Made by a program: the position numbers and the translations under genes. From positions 32,435-96,434 of the forward strand of contig JAKJER010000023.1 of NCBI GenBank assembly GCA_022705325.1: a stretch of DNA of 64,000 nt, read 5' to 3'. Of the stretch, positions 24,620 through 32,798 are shown piece by piece. A model generated the notes under the pieces. That model did not search any database and was not told where the DNA came from. It saw nothing but the letters and a program-made list of their open reading frames with translations. Source of the stretch: Planctomycetota bacterium (GTDB lineage Bacteria; Planctomycetota; Phycisphaerae; SM23-33). Numbering within the stretch: the stretch's first letter is position 1; each line of letters opens with the position of its first letter.

Positions 24620-27442
24620 TCAACGGATTGACGGTTCTCCTCTGCCGGGCGGATCCGCCGGCACGGACGCGGAGAAGGCATACCGTCCCGACTCGACGCG
24701 GAGGACGGCGTGGGCGTTCTCGCGGCGAAGCAGTACCGCGCCCGCCGTTTCGGCAAGGGGCCTGCCGCCTTCGGCGATGGCGGCCGTTCGGCCGGCGGGC
24801 AGATAGACGGTGGCAGTGATGCCGGGCGGAAGAGTCACGTCGAGTTCAAACGTCTTATCGCTTCTGCGCCAGTGGACCGCGACGCCGCCCCGAACGGACT
24901 GATATTCGCCCCGGGCCCATGTCAGCTCGCCGATCGGCTGGGGACGGACGACCACGCGCCTCATGCCGGGGGCTTCCGGGTCGAGCTGGATGCCCACGAT
25001 GCCGGGGATGAACCATCCGCCGATGGACAGGAACGAGTTGTGCACGCTGGACCAGGCCGGCGTCCAGTGCTCCCAGACGGTGGTGGCGCCCTGGTCGAGC
25101 ATGGCCCGCCAACTGGGGGCCTGGGGGTGCATGGCCAGGCGGAGAATCAGGTCGCCGCGATGCTCGGCCAGCAAGTGCTCGATGAGGTAGAGGCTGCCCA
25201 GCACTCCGGCGTCGAGATGTCCCTGGCGGCTGGCGAGGTCGGCTTGGAGGTTCCGCATCGCGCGGTCGCGCAGGTCGGCTGGCACGACGCCGGTCAGCAG
25301 GCCGAAGGCCAGATACGTCTGCGGGTGCTCCGTGGGGCGGAAGGTGGCCCGGCCGGTGTCGAACCACTTGTCGCGGACGGCCTGGCGGATCTTCTCGGCG
25401 GCGGCGTTGTAGCGTGCGGCGTCGGCGCGCTTGCTCAACACTCGCGCAATGTCGGCGAGCGTCTGGGTCTGGTGCGCGTAGCTGATCGTGTTGAAGAGCT
25501 GGTTCTCCTCGGGCGTGCTCCAGCGGCAGGGCCAGGAGGGCAGCTTGCCGTCTGGGGCGTAGTCTGGCGGGGTCTTGGGCGGGGCCCAGTCGCCCAGGAA
25601 CTCCCAGTAGTTCTCCGGCGAGCGATACGCGAATCGTTGGACGATGCCGCCCTGGGCGTGGGCGTCGAGGAAGGCGACCCACCGGCACATGGCCGGGTAC
25701 AGCCGCTCGAGCAGCCGCGTGTCGCCGTAGAACTGATAGCTTTGCCAGGGGAACTGGATCAGCGCTCCGGGCCAGGTCGGCCCGCCGCCCGAGCCGATGC
25801 GGAACGGGGCGGTGTAGGGGACGGCGCCGGTGGCGGGGTCCTGGCTGTCGGCGAAGTCTCGCGCCCACTTGGTGTAGAACGGGCCCATCTGGAAGTTCCA
25901 CATGGCCTGGCGCATGGCAGCCTGGCCCTCGGCGCCGTAGCCCAGCCGCTCGCGATGCGGACAGTCGACCTCGATGCCGCCGATGGTCAGGCAGCGGTGC
26001 GTGTGGCGGACGATCCGGTCCAACCGGTTCAGCAGCGGGTCGGAACACTCGAAGCGGCTGATCTCCGGGCTGGCGGTGCTGACCAGTTCGGCGACGACGT
26101 CCGACTTGCCCGGCGTGGACCGAAGCCCGGCGACGAGCACGAAACGGAAGGCCCGCCAGTTCAGGTGCGCGCGGATCTCCTCGCTGGGCGTGCCGGCGCA
26201 GCGATAGTGGTCGACCTGGTGGAAGACCTCACCCAGGCGCTCGGGGTCGCCCGTGTGCGAGGCCGAGTAGGTGAGCGCAAGCTCGTCGCCCGGTTGCTGG
26301 CCGCGAACGGTCAGCCGGAGCCGGCCGACCACGTTTCGCCCGCAATCGATCAGGTGCAGTCCGTCCGGCCGCCGGGTGATCCTGGCGGGCTCGACCCGTT
26401 CCAGCACGCGGTTGGGCTGGATCATCTGGGCGGACAGCTCCCGCGGGCGGAGCTTCTCCATCGCGACGGCGGGTTGCCACGCGGACGAGTCGAAGCCGAC
26501 GTCGTTCCAGCCGGGCTGCTCGCGTCGCAGGTCGTATCGCTCGCAGCCGAAACGCCCGCCTCCGCCGACGAGCGGCCCCTCGATCAGAAGGGGGCTCGGC
26601 GCCGTCCTCCATTGCGTGTCGCCGGCCACCACCGTCTGCGAGCCGTCCGGGTGGTCGATGACCAGTTTGATCAGCAGGGCGGGTCGCGGCTGCTCGACGC
26701 CGTGAGTGATGTACCATCCCTTGCCGAGCCACGCGCCAAGCACGTTCTCGCCCTGTCGAATGGACTTCGTCACGTCGTGGGTGACGTAGAAGACGCGGCG
26801 GGCGTGGTCGGACTGCATGGGGTCCAACAGGTGATCGCCGACCTTTCTGCCGTTCAGATAGACGTTGTGGTAGCCGAGGCTCGTCACGTAGAGGCGCGCC
26901 CGGTCGGGCGGCTTGGGAACGCGGAAGGCGCGACGAAGCCAGGGCATGCGGTAGGTGGGGGACTTGTTGACGGGCTCCTCTTCGAGGCGTGCGGCGGCGA
27001 TCCATCGCGCCGGCTGCCAGTCGCGCGGCGCCAGCAGGCCCATCTCCCACGTAGCCGGGGGGCTCTCGGCGGGGCCGTGCCCGTCGCGGTCCCACACGCG
27101 GACCATCCAGAAGCACCGCTGTCGCGAAGCCAGCGGCCGGCCGGCGTACGGGACCAGCACGGTCTCGTCGCCTTCCACTCGGCCGCTGTCCCACAGGTCG
27201 CCCTGTCCGGCGGCGAGTCTCTCGCTGCTGCCGGCCACCAGCACCTGGTACGCCGACTGCCGCTGGCCGCGCTCGGAGGAGACGAGCGTCCAGCTCAGAC
27301 GGGGCTGCGGGACGTCGATTCCCAGCGGATCGTCCAGGTACTCGCATCGCAGCGAGTGAGGGCTGAGGGAGGCAGTCCCCGTCGCGCCAGAGGCGACCAC
27401 GCTGAGGCATAGCAGAGCGGCCAGTCTTACGGGCCAGATCAC
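24620..27442 (-). CDS. Secreted alpha-L-rhamnosidase (GH78)
   Basis: 940 residues, GTG start with GGAG 7 bases upstream. Signal peptide: VRLAALLCLSVVASGATG. The order is typical for GH78: an N-terminal fibronectin-like domain with GIDVPQPRLSWTL and SAYQVLVAGS and the FWMVRVWDRDG segment, a D2 jelly-roll (RLYVTSLGYHNVYLNGRKV), then the catalytic six-hairpin barrel with IEVDCPHRERLGYGAEG and the general acid-base region TTVWEHWTPAWSSVHN, and a C-terminal beta-sandwich with YQSVRGGVAVHW. It hydrolyses terminal alpha-L-rhamnose from polysaccharides or glycosides. An imperfect palindrome (AGCGCTATCGCT) lies about 80 bp upstream. Confidence 0.93.
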   Translation of the reverse strand: MIWPVRLAALLCLSVVASGATGTASLSPHSLRCEYLDDPLGIDVPQPRLSWTLVSSERGQRQSAYQVLVAGSSERLAAGQGDLWDSGRVEGDETVLVPYAGRPLASRQRCFWMVRVWDRDGHGPAESPPATWEMGLLAPRDWQPARWIAAARLEEEPVNKSPTYRMPWLRRAFRVPKPPDRARLYVTSLGYHNVYLNGRKVGDHLLDPMQSDHARRVFYVTHDVTKSIRQGENVLGAWLGKGWYITHGVEQPRPALLIKLVIDHPDGSQTVVAGDTQWRTAPSPLLIEGPLVGGGGRFGCERYDLRREQPGWNDVGFDSSAWQPAVAMEKLRPRELSAQMIQPNRVLERVEPARITRRPDGLHLIDCGRNVVGRLRLTVRGQQPGDELALTYSASHTGDPERLGEVFHQVDHYRCAGTPSEEIRAHLNWRAFRFVLVAGLRSTPGKSDVVAELVSTASPEISRFECSDPLLNRLDRIVRHTHRCLTIGGIEVDCPHRERLGYGAEGQAAMRQAMWNFQMGPFYTKWARDFADSQDPATGAVPYTAPFRIGSGGGPTWPGALIQFPWQSYQFYGDTRLLERLYPAMCRWVAFLDAHAQGGIVQRFAYRSPENYWEFLGDWAPPKTPPDYAPDGKLPSWPCRWSTPEENQLFNTISYAHQTQTLADIARVLSKRADAARYNAAAEKIRQAVRDKWFDTGRATFRPTEHPQTYLAFGLLTGVVPADLRDRAMRNLQADLASRQGHLDAGVLGSLYLIEHLLAEHRGDLILRLAMHPQAPSWRAMLDQGATTVWEHWTPAWSSVHNSFLSIGGWFIPGIVGIQLDPEAPGMRRVVVRPQPIGELTWARGEYQSVRGGVAVHWRRSDKTFELDVTLPPGITATVYLPAGRTAAIAEGGRPLAETAGAVLLRRENAHAVLRVESGRYAFSASVPADPPGRGEPSIR

Positions 27443-27574
27443 GGGCTTCTCCGAATCGTGTAGAGAGCGTGCATGGCAGCGGCCATGGGGAGATTAGAAC
27501 CCATCTGCGGCCGAATGACAAAGCGATAGCGCTCTCGCCGTTGCGGCGAGGACCCTGGTTCCGGTCGCGGACGG

Positions 27575-28672
27575 CTAGGGCAGGAACTTGTCCACGTGCT
27601 TGAGCTTTTCGGGCAGGTAGACGCGTGCGACGTATTCGAGCCCGTGCTTGGCCAGGGCCTGCTGCTCGACGCGGACGCCCATCTTGAGCATCTTGTTCAT
27701 GGCGTCCTGCCACTTCTTGTGGTGGCGGATGAACGGGTCGTTGCGGAGGGCGTCCATGGCCCGCTTCTTGTCCACGTCCTTGAGCGGGTGGGTGGGGAGC
27801 TTGTAGGTCTCGATGTCGTCGGGCGTGACGCCGAGGAACCGGGCCTGCGGGACGCAGAAGAACTCGTTGAGGTGTGCGGCGTTGCCCGAGCCGACCTTCA
27901 GCGTGCGGTAGATGTTGAAGTAGCCGTACGGATCGCCGTCGGTGAAGACGTAGACGGGGATCTTCATCTCGTCGGCCAGGCGGCGGATGAACCGCCGGCA
28001 GGCCCGGCTGGGCACGCCGCCCATGGAGACCAGGATGCAGTGGTGGCGGTCGTAGAAGTCCTCCTCGACCAGGCGCTCGAACATGCCCTTGGTCTCGACG
28101 GCGAGGATGAACTTCGCCTTGGTGCGGAAGCTCAGCTCCTCGACGACGGTGGGCACGCTGTACGCCCCGCTGCCGAACCGCGTGCAGTCGATCTCGATCT
28201 GCTTCCTGGTGCGCCGGTCGCGGTCGATGACGACGAGTTCGCCGGCCACTTCGCCCCCGTGCTCGTCGGCGCGGAAGTGGATCTTCTCGCGGTTGAGGGC
28301 GAGCATGGCCTCGACGTCGTCCATGACGGTGTCGGACTCCTCCTGCGCGGCGAAGGCGGCCTCGCCCCAGTTGTAGGCCTGGTAGTAGGCCTCCCGCTTG
28401 GTGGAGTGGCGGTCGGTGCGGACAAGCTCGCGGCTCATGGCCAGCATCTTGAGCGTCTGGGCGAAGGTGCGGACCGTGCCGACGGTCAGGGTGCGGACCT
28501 TGTTCTTGCCGCGCAGCTCGAAGTAGCCCGGGTCGGGCTTGTAGCGGACGTTGGCCAGGGCCCGGATGGGCAGTTTCATGGTGGGCTTGTCGCCCTTGCG
28601 GATGCGGTCGTGGACGGCCTTGGCCTCGCGGCGGATCCGGTTGACGACGTCGTCGGGTTTTTTGAGTGTCAT
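27575..28672 (-). CDS. top6A: Topoisomerase VI subunit A-like protein (Spo11 family)
   Basis: 365 residues from the ATG at 28672. The CAP-like domain carries DRHSTKREAYYQAYN, with the catalytic tyrosine of the TKRExYY signature. The Toprim domain follows: KFILAVETKGMFERLVEEDF (Glu) and VYVFTDGDPYGYFNIYRTL (DxD metal site). The C-terminus FGLEYV/VYLPEKLKHVDKFLP also fits. In archaea and plants the A subunit cuts DNA and needs an ATP-dependent GHKL B subunit. No B subunit gene is present in this window; it is followed on the minus strand by an AT-cone gene and nrdR upstream. This is rare in bacteria and may be an orphan or have its partner elsewhere. Confidence 0.92.
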   Translation of the reverse strand: MTLKKPDDVVNRIRREAKAVHDRIRKGDKPTMKLPIRALANVRYKPDPGYFELRGKNKVRTLTVGTVRTFAQTLKMLAMSRELVRTDRHSTKREAYYQAYNWGEAAFAAQEESDTVMDDVEAMLALNREKIHFRADEHGGEVAGELVVIDRDRRTRKQIEIDCTRFGSGAYSVPTVVEELSFRTKAKFILAVETKGMFERLVEEDFYDRHHCILVSMGGVPSRACRRFIRRLADEMKIPVYVFTDGDPYGYFNIYRTLKVGSGNAAHLNEFFCVPQARFLGVTPDDIETYKLPTHPLKDVDKKRAMDALRNDPFIRHHKKWQDAMNKMLKMGVRVEQQALAKHGLEYVARVYLPEKLKHVDKFLP

Positions 28673-28787
28673 GGCTCGGTTGTGGGTTGTCTTCTGCCAG
28701 GTGTCTGTGCTTCGTCCGGCGGAGGGTTGTTCCGCTGCCCGAGCGATGCGGCGTGGGGCTGCACGGATCATGGTCGCGCCGGGAAGG

Positions 28788-28840
28788 AAGCAGTCCGCAA
28801 CCTGCCCCCGAGGGGCAGGTCTTCAATCCGCAATTTCAAC
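28788..28840. repeat. Intergenic GC-palindrome repeat, copy 3
   Basis: Contains ACCTGCCCCCGAGGGGCAGGT next to GCAGTCCGCAACC and TTCAATCCGCAATTTC. It overlaps the last codons of the ATP-cone gene, whose end (EIAD, stop) is encoded inside the TTGCGGATTG-like part. Confidence 0.5.
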
Positions 28841-29362
28841 AGGGACGGCGTCGGCCAGGCCGAGTTCGCTGACGACGGTGTTGGCCAGGTCGATGACTTC
28901 GATTCGGGAGACTTCTCCCCCCTCCGGCTGGAGGAGGCGTCGCTCGACCAGCCCGGCGACGAAGCGTCCGGTGGGGGGCAGGAGGCGCCAGGATCGGCAG
29001 ACGAACTCGCACAGCCAGCTCTTGTCCCAGAGGGTGACCTTGCCCTGTCCGTGGTTGACGTGGAGGTGCTCGCGCCGGCGGGCGCGTTGGCTGCGGTGGG
29101 CCTCCAGGGCGCGGGCGGCCTTGCGCAGGCGGACGCGTCGCAGGACCTTGAGGGCCATCTCGAACAGAGCCGCCGAGCGCACCAGGGGCCAGTTGAGGCG
29201 CTGGATGTACATCTCGATGGCCAGGGCGAGCTCTCGCGCGTCGGTGAACCGTCCGGTGGTTCCCCTCATGGCCTTCCACAGGGCACAGGCCAGCTTGGAC
29301 TTGTCGAATCGTTCGAGGCTGCCGTCCCGCTTCATCACCCGGATCGTCCCTGATCCGCTCAC
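28823..29362 (-). CDS. Stand-alone ATP-cone domain protein
   Basis: 179 residues, GTG start with AAAGGAG 6 bases upstream, 11 bp after nrdR. Residues ~5-100 are an ATP-cone: IRVMKRDGSLERFDKSKLACAL, then ARELALAIEMYIQRLN and LFEMALKVLRRVRLRKAARALEAHR, the same domain that senses ATP/dATP in NrdR and in the ribonucleotide reductase large subunit. Residues ~100-179 (HVNHGQGKVTLWDKSWLCEFVC...) match nothing I recognise and contain two cysteines but no zinc pattern. It is not a truncated reductase, as no catalytic part follows. It is possibly an NrdR partner. Confidence 0.8.
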   Translation of the reverse strand: MSGSGTIRVMKRDGSLERFDKSKLACALWKAMRGTTGRFTDARELALAIEMYIQRLNWPLVRSAALFEMALKVLRRVRLRKAARALEAHRSQRARRREHLHVNHGQGKVTLWDKSWLCEFVCRSWRLLPPTGRFVAGLVERRLLQPEGGEVSRIEVIDLANTVVSELGLADAVPVEIAD

Positions 29363-29373
29363 GTGGGTCTCCT

Positions 29374-29904
29374 TTACCGCCCGGGCGAGCCGGGAGGCGG
29401 CTCGGTGGGCTGGCCGTCAAACAGTCCTTTTTGGTTCGGCCCGATCACGGGCGCGTCCTTGACCCCCCGGGCTTCCTCGATCAACTCGCCGACGTCCGCG
29501 AAGTTGCGATAGACGCTGGCGAAGCGGACGTAGGCGATCTTGTCCAACTCCCGCAGGAGGTTGGCCACCTCGTCGCCGATGAACCGCGAGGGCACTTCCT
29601 TGTCGAACTCCCGAAAGATCCGCTCTTCGGTCTCCTCGACGATCGAGCGGATCTGTTCGTTGGTGACTGGGCGCTTGTAGCAGGCCTTGAGAAGGCCGTC
29701 GAGTATCTTCTGGCGGTCGTAGGGGGCCCGGGTGCCGTCCTTCTTGATAACGGTCAGTCGGACGGCCTCCTCCGGCCGCTCGTACGTGGTGTAGCGGCGC
29801 TGACAGGAGAGGCACTCGCGGCGGCGGCGGACGGTGCGACCGCCTTCGCTGCTGCGGGAGTCGACCACCTTATCGTTGTCCTGTCCGCAAAACGGGCACT
29901 GCAT
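29374..29904 (-). CDS. nrdR: Transcriptional repressor NrdR
   Basis: 176 residues. The N-terminal zinc ribbon is MQCPFCGQDNDKVVDSR followed by RRRRECLSCQRRYTTYER (CxxC...CxxC). The ATP-cone spans about residues 48-140: LTVIKKDGTRAPYDRQKIL and RFIGDEVANLLRELDKIAYVRFASVYR. NrdR senses dATP/ATP and represses ribonucleotide reductase genes by binding paired NrdR boxes. The ~25-residue C-terminal tail is an addition with Pro/Gly-rich sequence. RBS AGAGGTGG precedes the ATG. A promoter and two NrdR-box-like sites lie just upstream, suggesting self-repression of the operon it heads. Confidence 0.95.
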   Translation of the reverse strand: MQCPFCGQDNDKVVDSRSSEGGRTVRRRRECLSCQRRYTTYERPEEAVRLTVIKKDGTRAPYDRQKILDGLLKACYKRPVTNEQIRSIVEETEERIFREFDKEVPSRFIGDEVANLLRELDKIAYVRFASVYRNFADVGELIEEARGVKDAPVIGPNQKGLFDGQPTEPPPGSPGR

Positions 29905-29926
29905 TCCGGTCCACCTCTCGGCGTTT

Positions 29927-29968
29927 CTATATGTTGGACCTGGCGAAATTCTAGGTCCCTATATATGG
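29927..29968 (-). promoter_or_regulatory. Pair of NrdR-box-like sites
   Basis: CTATATGTTG (29927-29936) and CTATATATGG (29959-29968) each match the NrdR-box core CWATATMTWG at 9 of 10 positions and are exactly 32 bp apart, about three helical turns, the arrangement known for NrdR. One lies in the -35/-10 spacer and the other just downstream of the predicted start. Confidence 0.65.
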
Positions 29969-29976
29969 GGTGTCAA
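29948..29976 (-). promoter_or_regulatory. Predicted sigma-70 promoter of the nrdR operon
   Basis: The complement of 29971-29976 is TTGACA (perfect -35) and that of 29948-29953 is TAGAAT (5/6 to TATAAT), separated by 17 bp. Transcription would start near 29941, giving a leader of about 37 bases before the nrdR ATG. Confidence 0.7.
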
Positions 29977-30096
29977 TAAGAGATTCCACCCACAGAGAAG
30001 AAAAAGCCTCTCGGCGGCGGGGGCCTCGTAGGGGCGGGTCGTCGGAGGGTCGCTATAGCTGCACGCCGCCGCGGGCCGATATACACTCAGGAAACC

Positions 30097-30813
30097 ATGG
30101 ACGCTCTTCTGGCCTGGACAATTGACATGTCGTGGACGGCGGAGGCCGCGGTGCGCCTGGTGGCGGCGGCGGCCATGGGCGCCGTGATCGGCGTGGAGCG
30201 GGAGTACCACGGGCGCGGCGCGGGCTTTCGCACGCAGTTGCTGGTGGCGCTGGGAGCGGCGCTGGCGATGCTGGTAAGCCTTCAGTTCGGGCGGACGGAT
30301 TACAGCGGTTGGCCGGCGGGGGGGCAGATTCAAGTGGACCCGGCCCGCGTGGCGTACGGGGTGATGGGCGGGATCGGCTTTCTGGGCGCGGGGGCGATCA
30401 TCCGCTACGGCGGGGGCATTCGCGGGTTGACGACGGCGGCCAGTCTCTGGTGCACGGCGGCGGTCGGTCTGGCCTGCGGGGCGGGCATGTACCCGCTGGC
30501 CCTGGCGGCGACGGGCCTGGTGTTCGTGGCCCTGTTCGCGCTGGCCAGGCTGGACCGCATCATTCCCTCCCACTCGAGCAAGGCCGTCACCGTCAAGCTG
30601 AAGGCAGCCGAGGGGGACGCCAATCTGCGGCGAGTCCGCTCGCTGCTCCAGGAAGGGGGGGCGACGATCTGGAGCGTTCAATACCGGCGGAACGTGGTGG
30701 ACCAGATCGAGACGATCACCTTCTACGTCACGTTGCCCGCCCATCCCGAGAAGACGGGAATCTTCCAGTTGGCGAGCAGGATCGAAGACGCCATCGAGAT
30801 CCGGGTGGAATAG
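30097..30813 (+). CDS. MgtC/SapB family membrane protein
   Basis: 238 residues. The N-terminal half has four to five hydrophobic helices with family sequence AAMGAVIGVEREYHGRGAGFRTQ, ALGAALAMLVSLQFG and the invariant GGIGFLGAGAIIRYGGGIRGLT. The C-terminal ~80 residues form the soluble ACT-like domain found in MgtC-type proteins. MgtC homologues modulate membrane potential, magnesium stress or intracellular survival. AGGAAACC lies before the ATG. It is divergent from the nrdR operon and convergent with the kinase gene. Confidence 0.9.
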   Translation: MDALLAWTIDMSWTAEAAVRLVAAAAMGAVIGVEREYHGRGAGFRTQLLVALGAALAMLVSLQFGRTDYSGWPAGGQIQVDPARVAYGVMGGIGFLGAGAIIRYGGGIRGLTTAASLWCTAAVGLACGAGMYPLALAATGLVFVALFALARLDRIIPSHSSKAVTVKLKAAEGDANLRRVRSLLQEGGATIWSVQYRRNVVDQIETITFYVTLPAHPEKTGIFQLASRIEDAIEIRVE

Positions 30814-30885
30814 GCGCTTGGGCGCGGTCAATACCGATGCCTGCGAAGGAGTCCCCGCGGGTTGGGCGTCATGTGTCGCCGGCGC

Positions 30886-32268
30886 TTACGGGGACGCGGG
30901 GACGGACGGGGCGACGCTCTCCACGCGAGGGAGGCAGATTTCGAAACTCGTGCCGCTTCCCAGCTCGCTGTGGACGAAGATGTGCCCGCCGCTCTGGCGG
31001 ACGAAGCTGTGGATCATCGACAGCCCCAGGCCCGTGCCCTTGTCGCGGTCCTTGGTGGTGAAGAAGGGCTCGAACATCCGCGCCCGCGTCTGCTCGTCCA
31101 TGCCCACGCCGGTGTCGGTCAGGATCAGCGCGACGAACCGTCCCTGGAGCGGCGGATTGTCCAGGCGCCGTCCGTCGGTCAGGACGTCCACGTTCCGGGT
31201 CTGCACGGTCAACTGCCCGCCGTGCGGCATGGCGTCGCGGGCGTTGACCACCAGGTTCATCAACGCCTGCTCGAACTGCGAGCGGTCGACCAGCACCGTC
31301 CCCAGGGGCTCCTCCAGTTGCATGGACACGTGCACGTCCTCCCCCAGCAAGCGGGCGACGGCCACCCCCATTTCGCCCAGCACGTGATTGAGGTTGATTT
31401 CCTCGGGGTGGAGGGCCTGTTTGCGGCTGAACAGGAGAAGCTGGTTGGTCAGCCTGGTGGAACGCTGGGCGGCCTTGTGAATCTCACAGAGCGGGCGGTG
31501 CAGGGCGCTGTCCTCGGCCAGTTCCGCCAGCAGGAGTTGGCAGTACCCGTCGATGATGGTGAGCTGGTTGCGGAAGTCATGGGCGAGCCCGCCGGCCAGC
31601 CGCCCGATCGCCTCCATCTTCTGGGCCTGGAGATACTGTTCCTCCAGGGATCGGCGGTCGTTCTCGACGGCCATCTTATGGAGGGCCAGGGCTATGTCGC
31701 CTCCGAGTTCTTCAACGAGGTCGATCTCCTCGCTCAGGAAGGCTTGCCCGGCCGGCAGGTGAACGCTGAGCACGCCGTAGACCTTTCCGGCGTGTTCGAG
31801 GCGGACGGCCAGCCCGGAGCTGTCGGGGTCGTGGGCCAACAGGGGGCACTGTTTGCAGAGGTCGGCGCGGATGGGGGTGACTGCGGGTCCGGCACGAGCG
31901 AGTGCCCGGGTGGCGCAGCCGGGCATCTTGCCCTGGCGCAGGGCGTCGCGGACGGTCTGGAACTCCTTCCCCGCACCCGCCTGAACGACCGTGACGGCCA
32001 GGCCGTTCTCCAGCAGGGCGGCCCAGGCCAGCGTGTAGCTTCGCATCTCGACCAGGGCGGAGCAGGCGTGCTGAAGCAGCGATTCGCTCTCCTGCTCGCG
32101 GACGATGAGCTGGTTGACGTGCCGGATGGCCCGCAGGACGGCATTGAGATGGGAAACCCGCCGGTTGGCCTGCAGCAGTTCCTTGCTTGCCTCGGCAGGC
32201 CTGTCCTGACCGGTCGACTGGCGACTGTCCCCGGAATACGTATTCTTCCTGCCTTGCCGTTCCTGCAT
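30886..32268 (-). CDS. GAF-domain sensor histidine kinase
   Basis: 460 residues from the ATG at 32268, with GGAG 9 bases upstream. Residues ~40-205 are a GAF-like sensor domain (LNAVLRAIRHVNQLIVREQES; CLAW-like core; GKVYGVLSVHLPAG) with cysteines CKQCPLLAH that may bind a metal or redox group. The HisKA box is GRLAGGLAHDFRNQLTII (His in LAHDFRN). The ATPase has the N box (FEQALMNLVVNARDA), G1 (TDTGVGM), and G2 (GTGLGLSMI). There is no transmembrane segment and no receiver domain, so it is soluble and needs a separate response regulator, which is not seen nearby. Confidence 0.92.
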   Translation of the reverse strand: MQERQGRKNTYSGDSRQSTGQDRPAEASKELLQANRRVSHLNAVLRAIRHVNQLIVREQESESLLQHACSALVEMRSYTLAWAALLENGLAVTVVQAGAGKEFQTVRDALRQGKMPGCATRALARAGPAVTPIRADLCKQCPLLAHDPDSSGLAVRLEHAGKVYGVLSVHLPAGQAFLSEEIDLVEELGGDIALALHKMAVENDRRSLEEQYLQAQKMEAIGRLAGGLAHDFRNQLTIIDGYCQLLLAELAEDSALHRPLCEIHKAAQRSTRLTNQLLLFSRKQALHPEEINLNHVLGEMGVAVARLLGEDVHVSMQLEEPLGTVLVDRSQFEQALMNLVVNARDAMPHGGQLTVQTRNVDVLTDGRRLDNPPLQGRFVALILTDTGVGMDEQTRARMFEPFFTTKDRDKGTGLGLSMIHSFVRQSGGHIFVHSELGSGTSFEICLPRVESVAPSVPASP

Positions 32269-32798
32269 ACATATCTCCAGGATGCGAAGGCGCGTCCGGG
32301 CTGGATAGGAAACACGAACTGGTCTCGAATCCCTCCCGCCTCCTACGGAACAGGCGTGATCTACAGCAGGCCCCTCACACCGTGCGGCTCGTTCACGTCT
32401 GAGGCTTCCACTGTCACTGTCATTGTAGGCGCGGCCTGGGGGCGGGGACAATGTTCCCGCCGTCGGGGCGGGCGGGCGACCGTGGGCGGGCAGCCGGAAG
32501 CATGTCCTCGGGCTCCCCACATCTGGTGTTGCCGGCCGCGGGGTGCTTCTACGCGTTGCGCGGGAGTGCGACTGCGATCTTCCGGGGACAATCGGCTCCG
32601 GGAATACCCTGTCCGGGAAGTTCCCGGCCGGTTTCGTACGGACAGTTGGCCCGCGTGGAACCGCCGGCTGTTGCGGGCGTCTAACGGGTTTGGTTGTGGC
32701 GTTCGCTCCCGCGCGGCGGGATAATCGAGTCTCAACTTCCGGTGCAGCGTCCATCGCATCAGCGGGTATGTGGGCCCGCAGCAGGAAAGGAAACAGAC
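32269..32798. other. 530-bp divergent region without a gene
   Basis: Lies between the kinase (minus) and the large secreted protein (plus). No open frame here looks coding. GGATAATCG at 32719-32727 is a -10-like site (5/6) on the plus strand about 75 bp before the start at 32799, but no matching -35 is clear. AGGAAAGGA at 32783-32791 is the ribosome binding site of the downstream gene. Confidence 0.45.
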
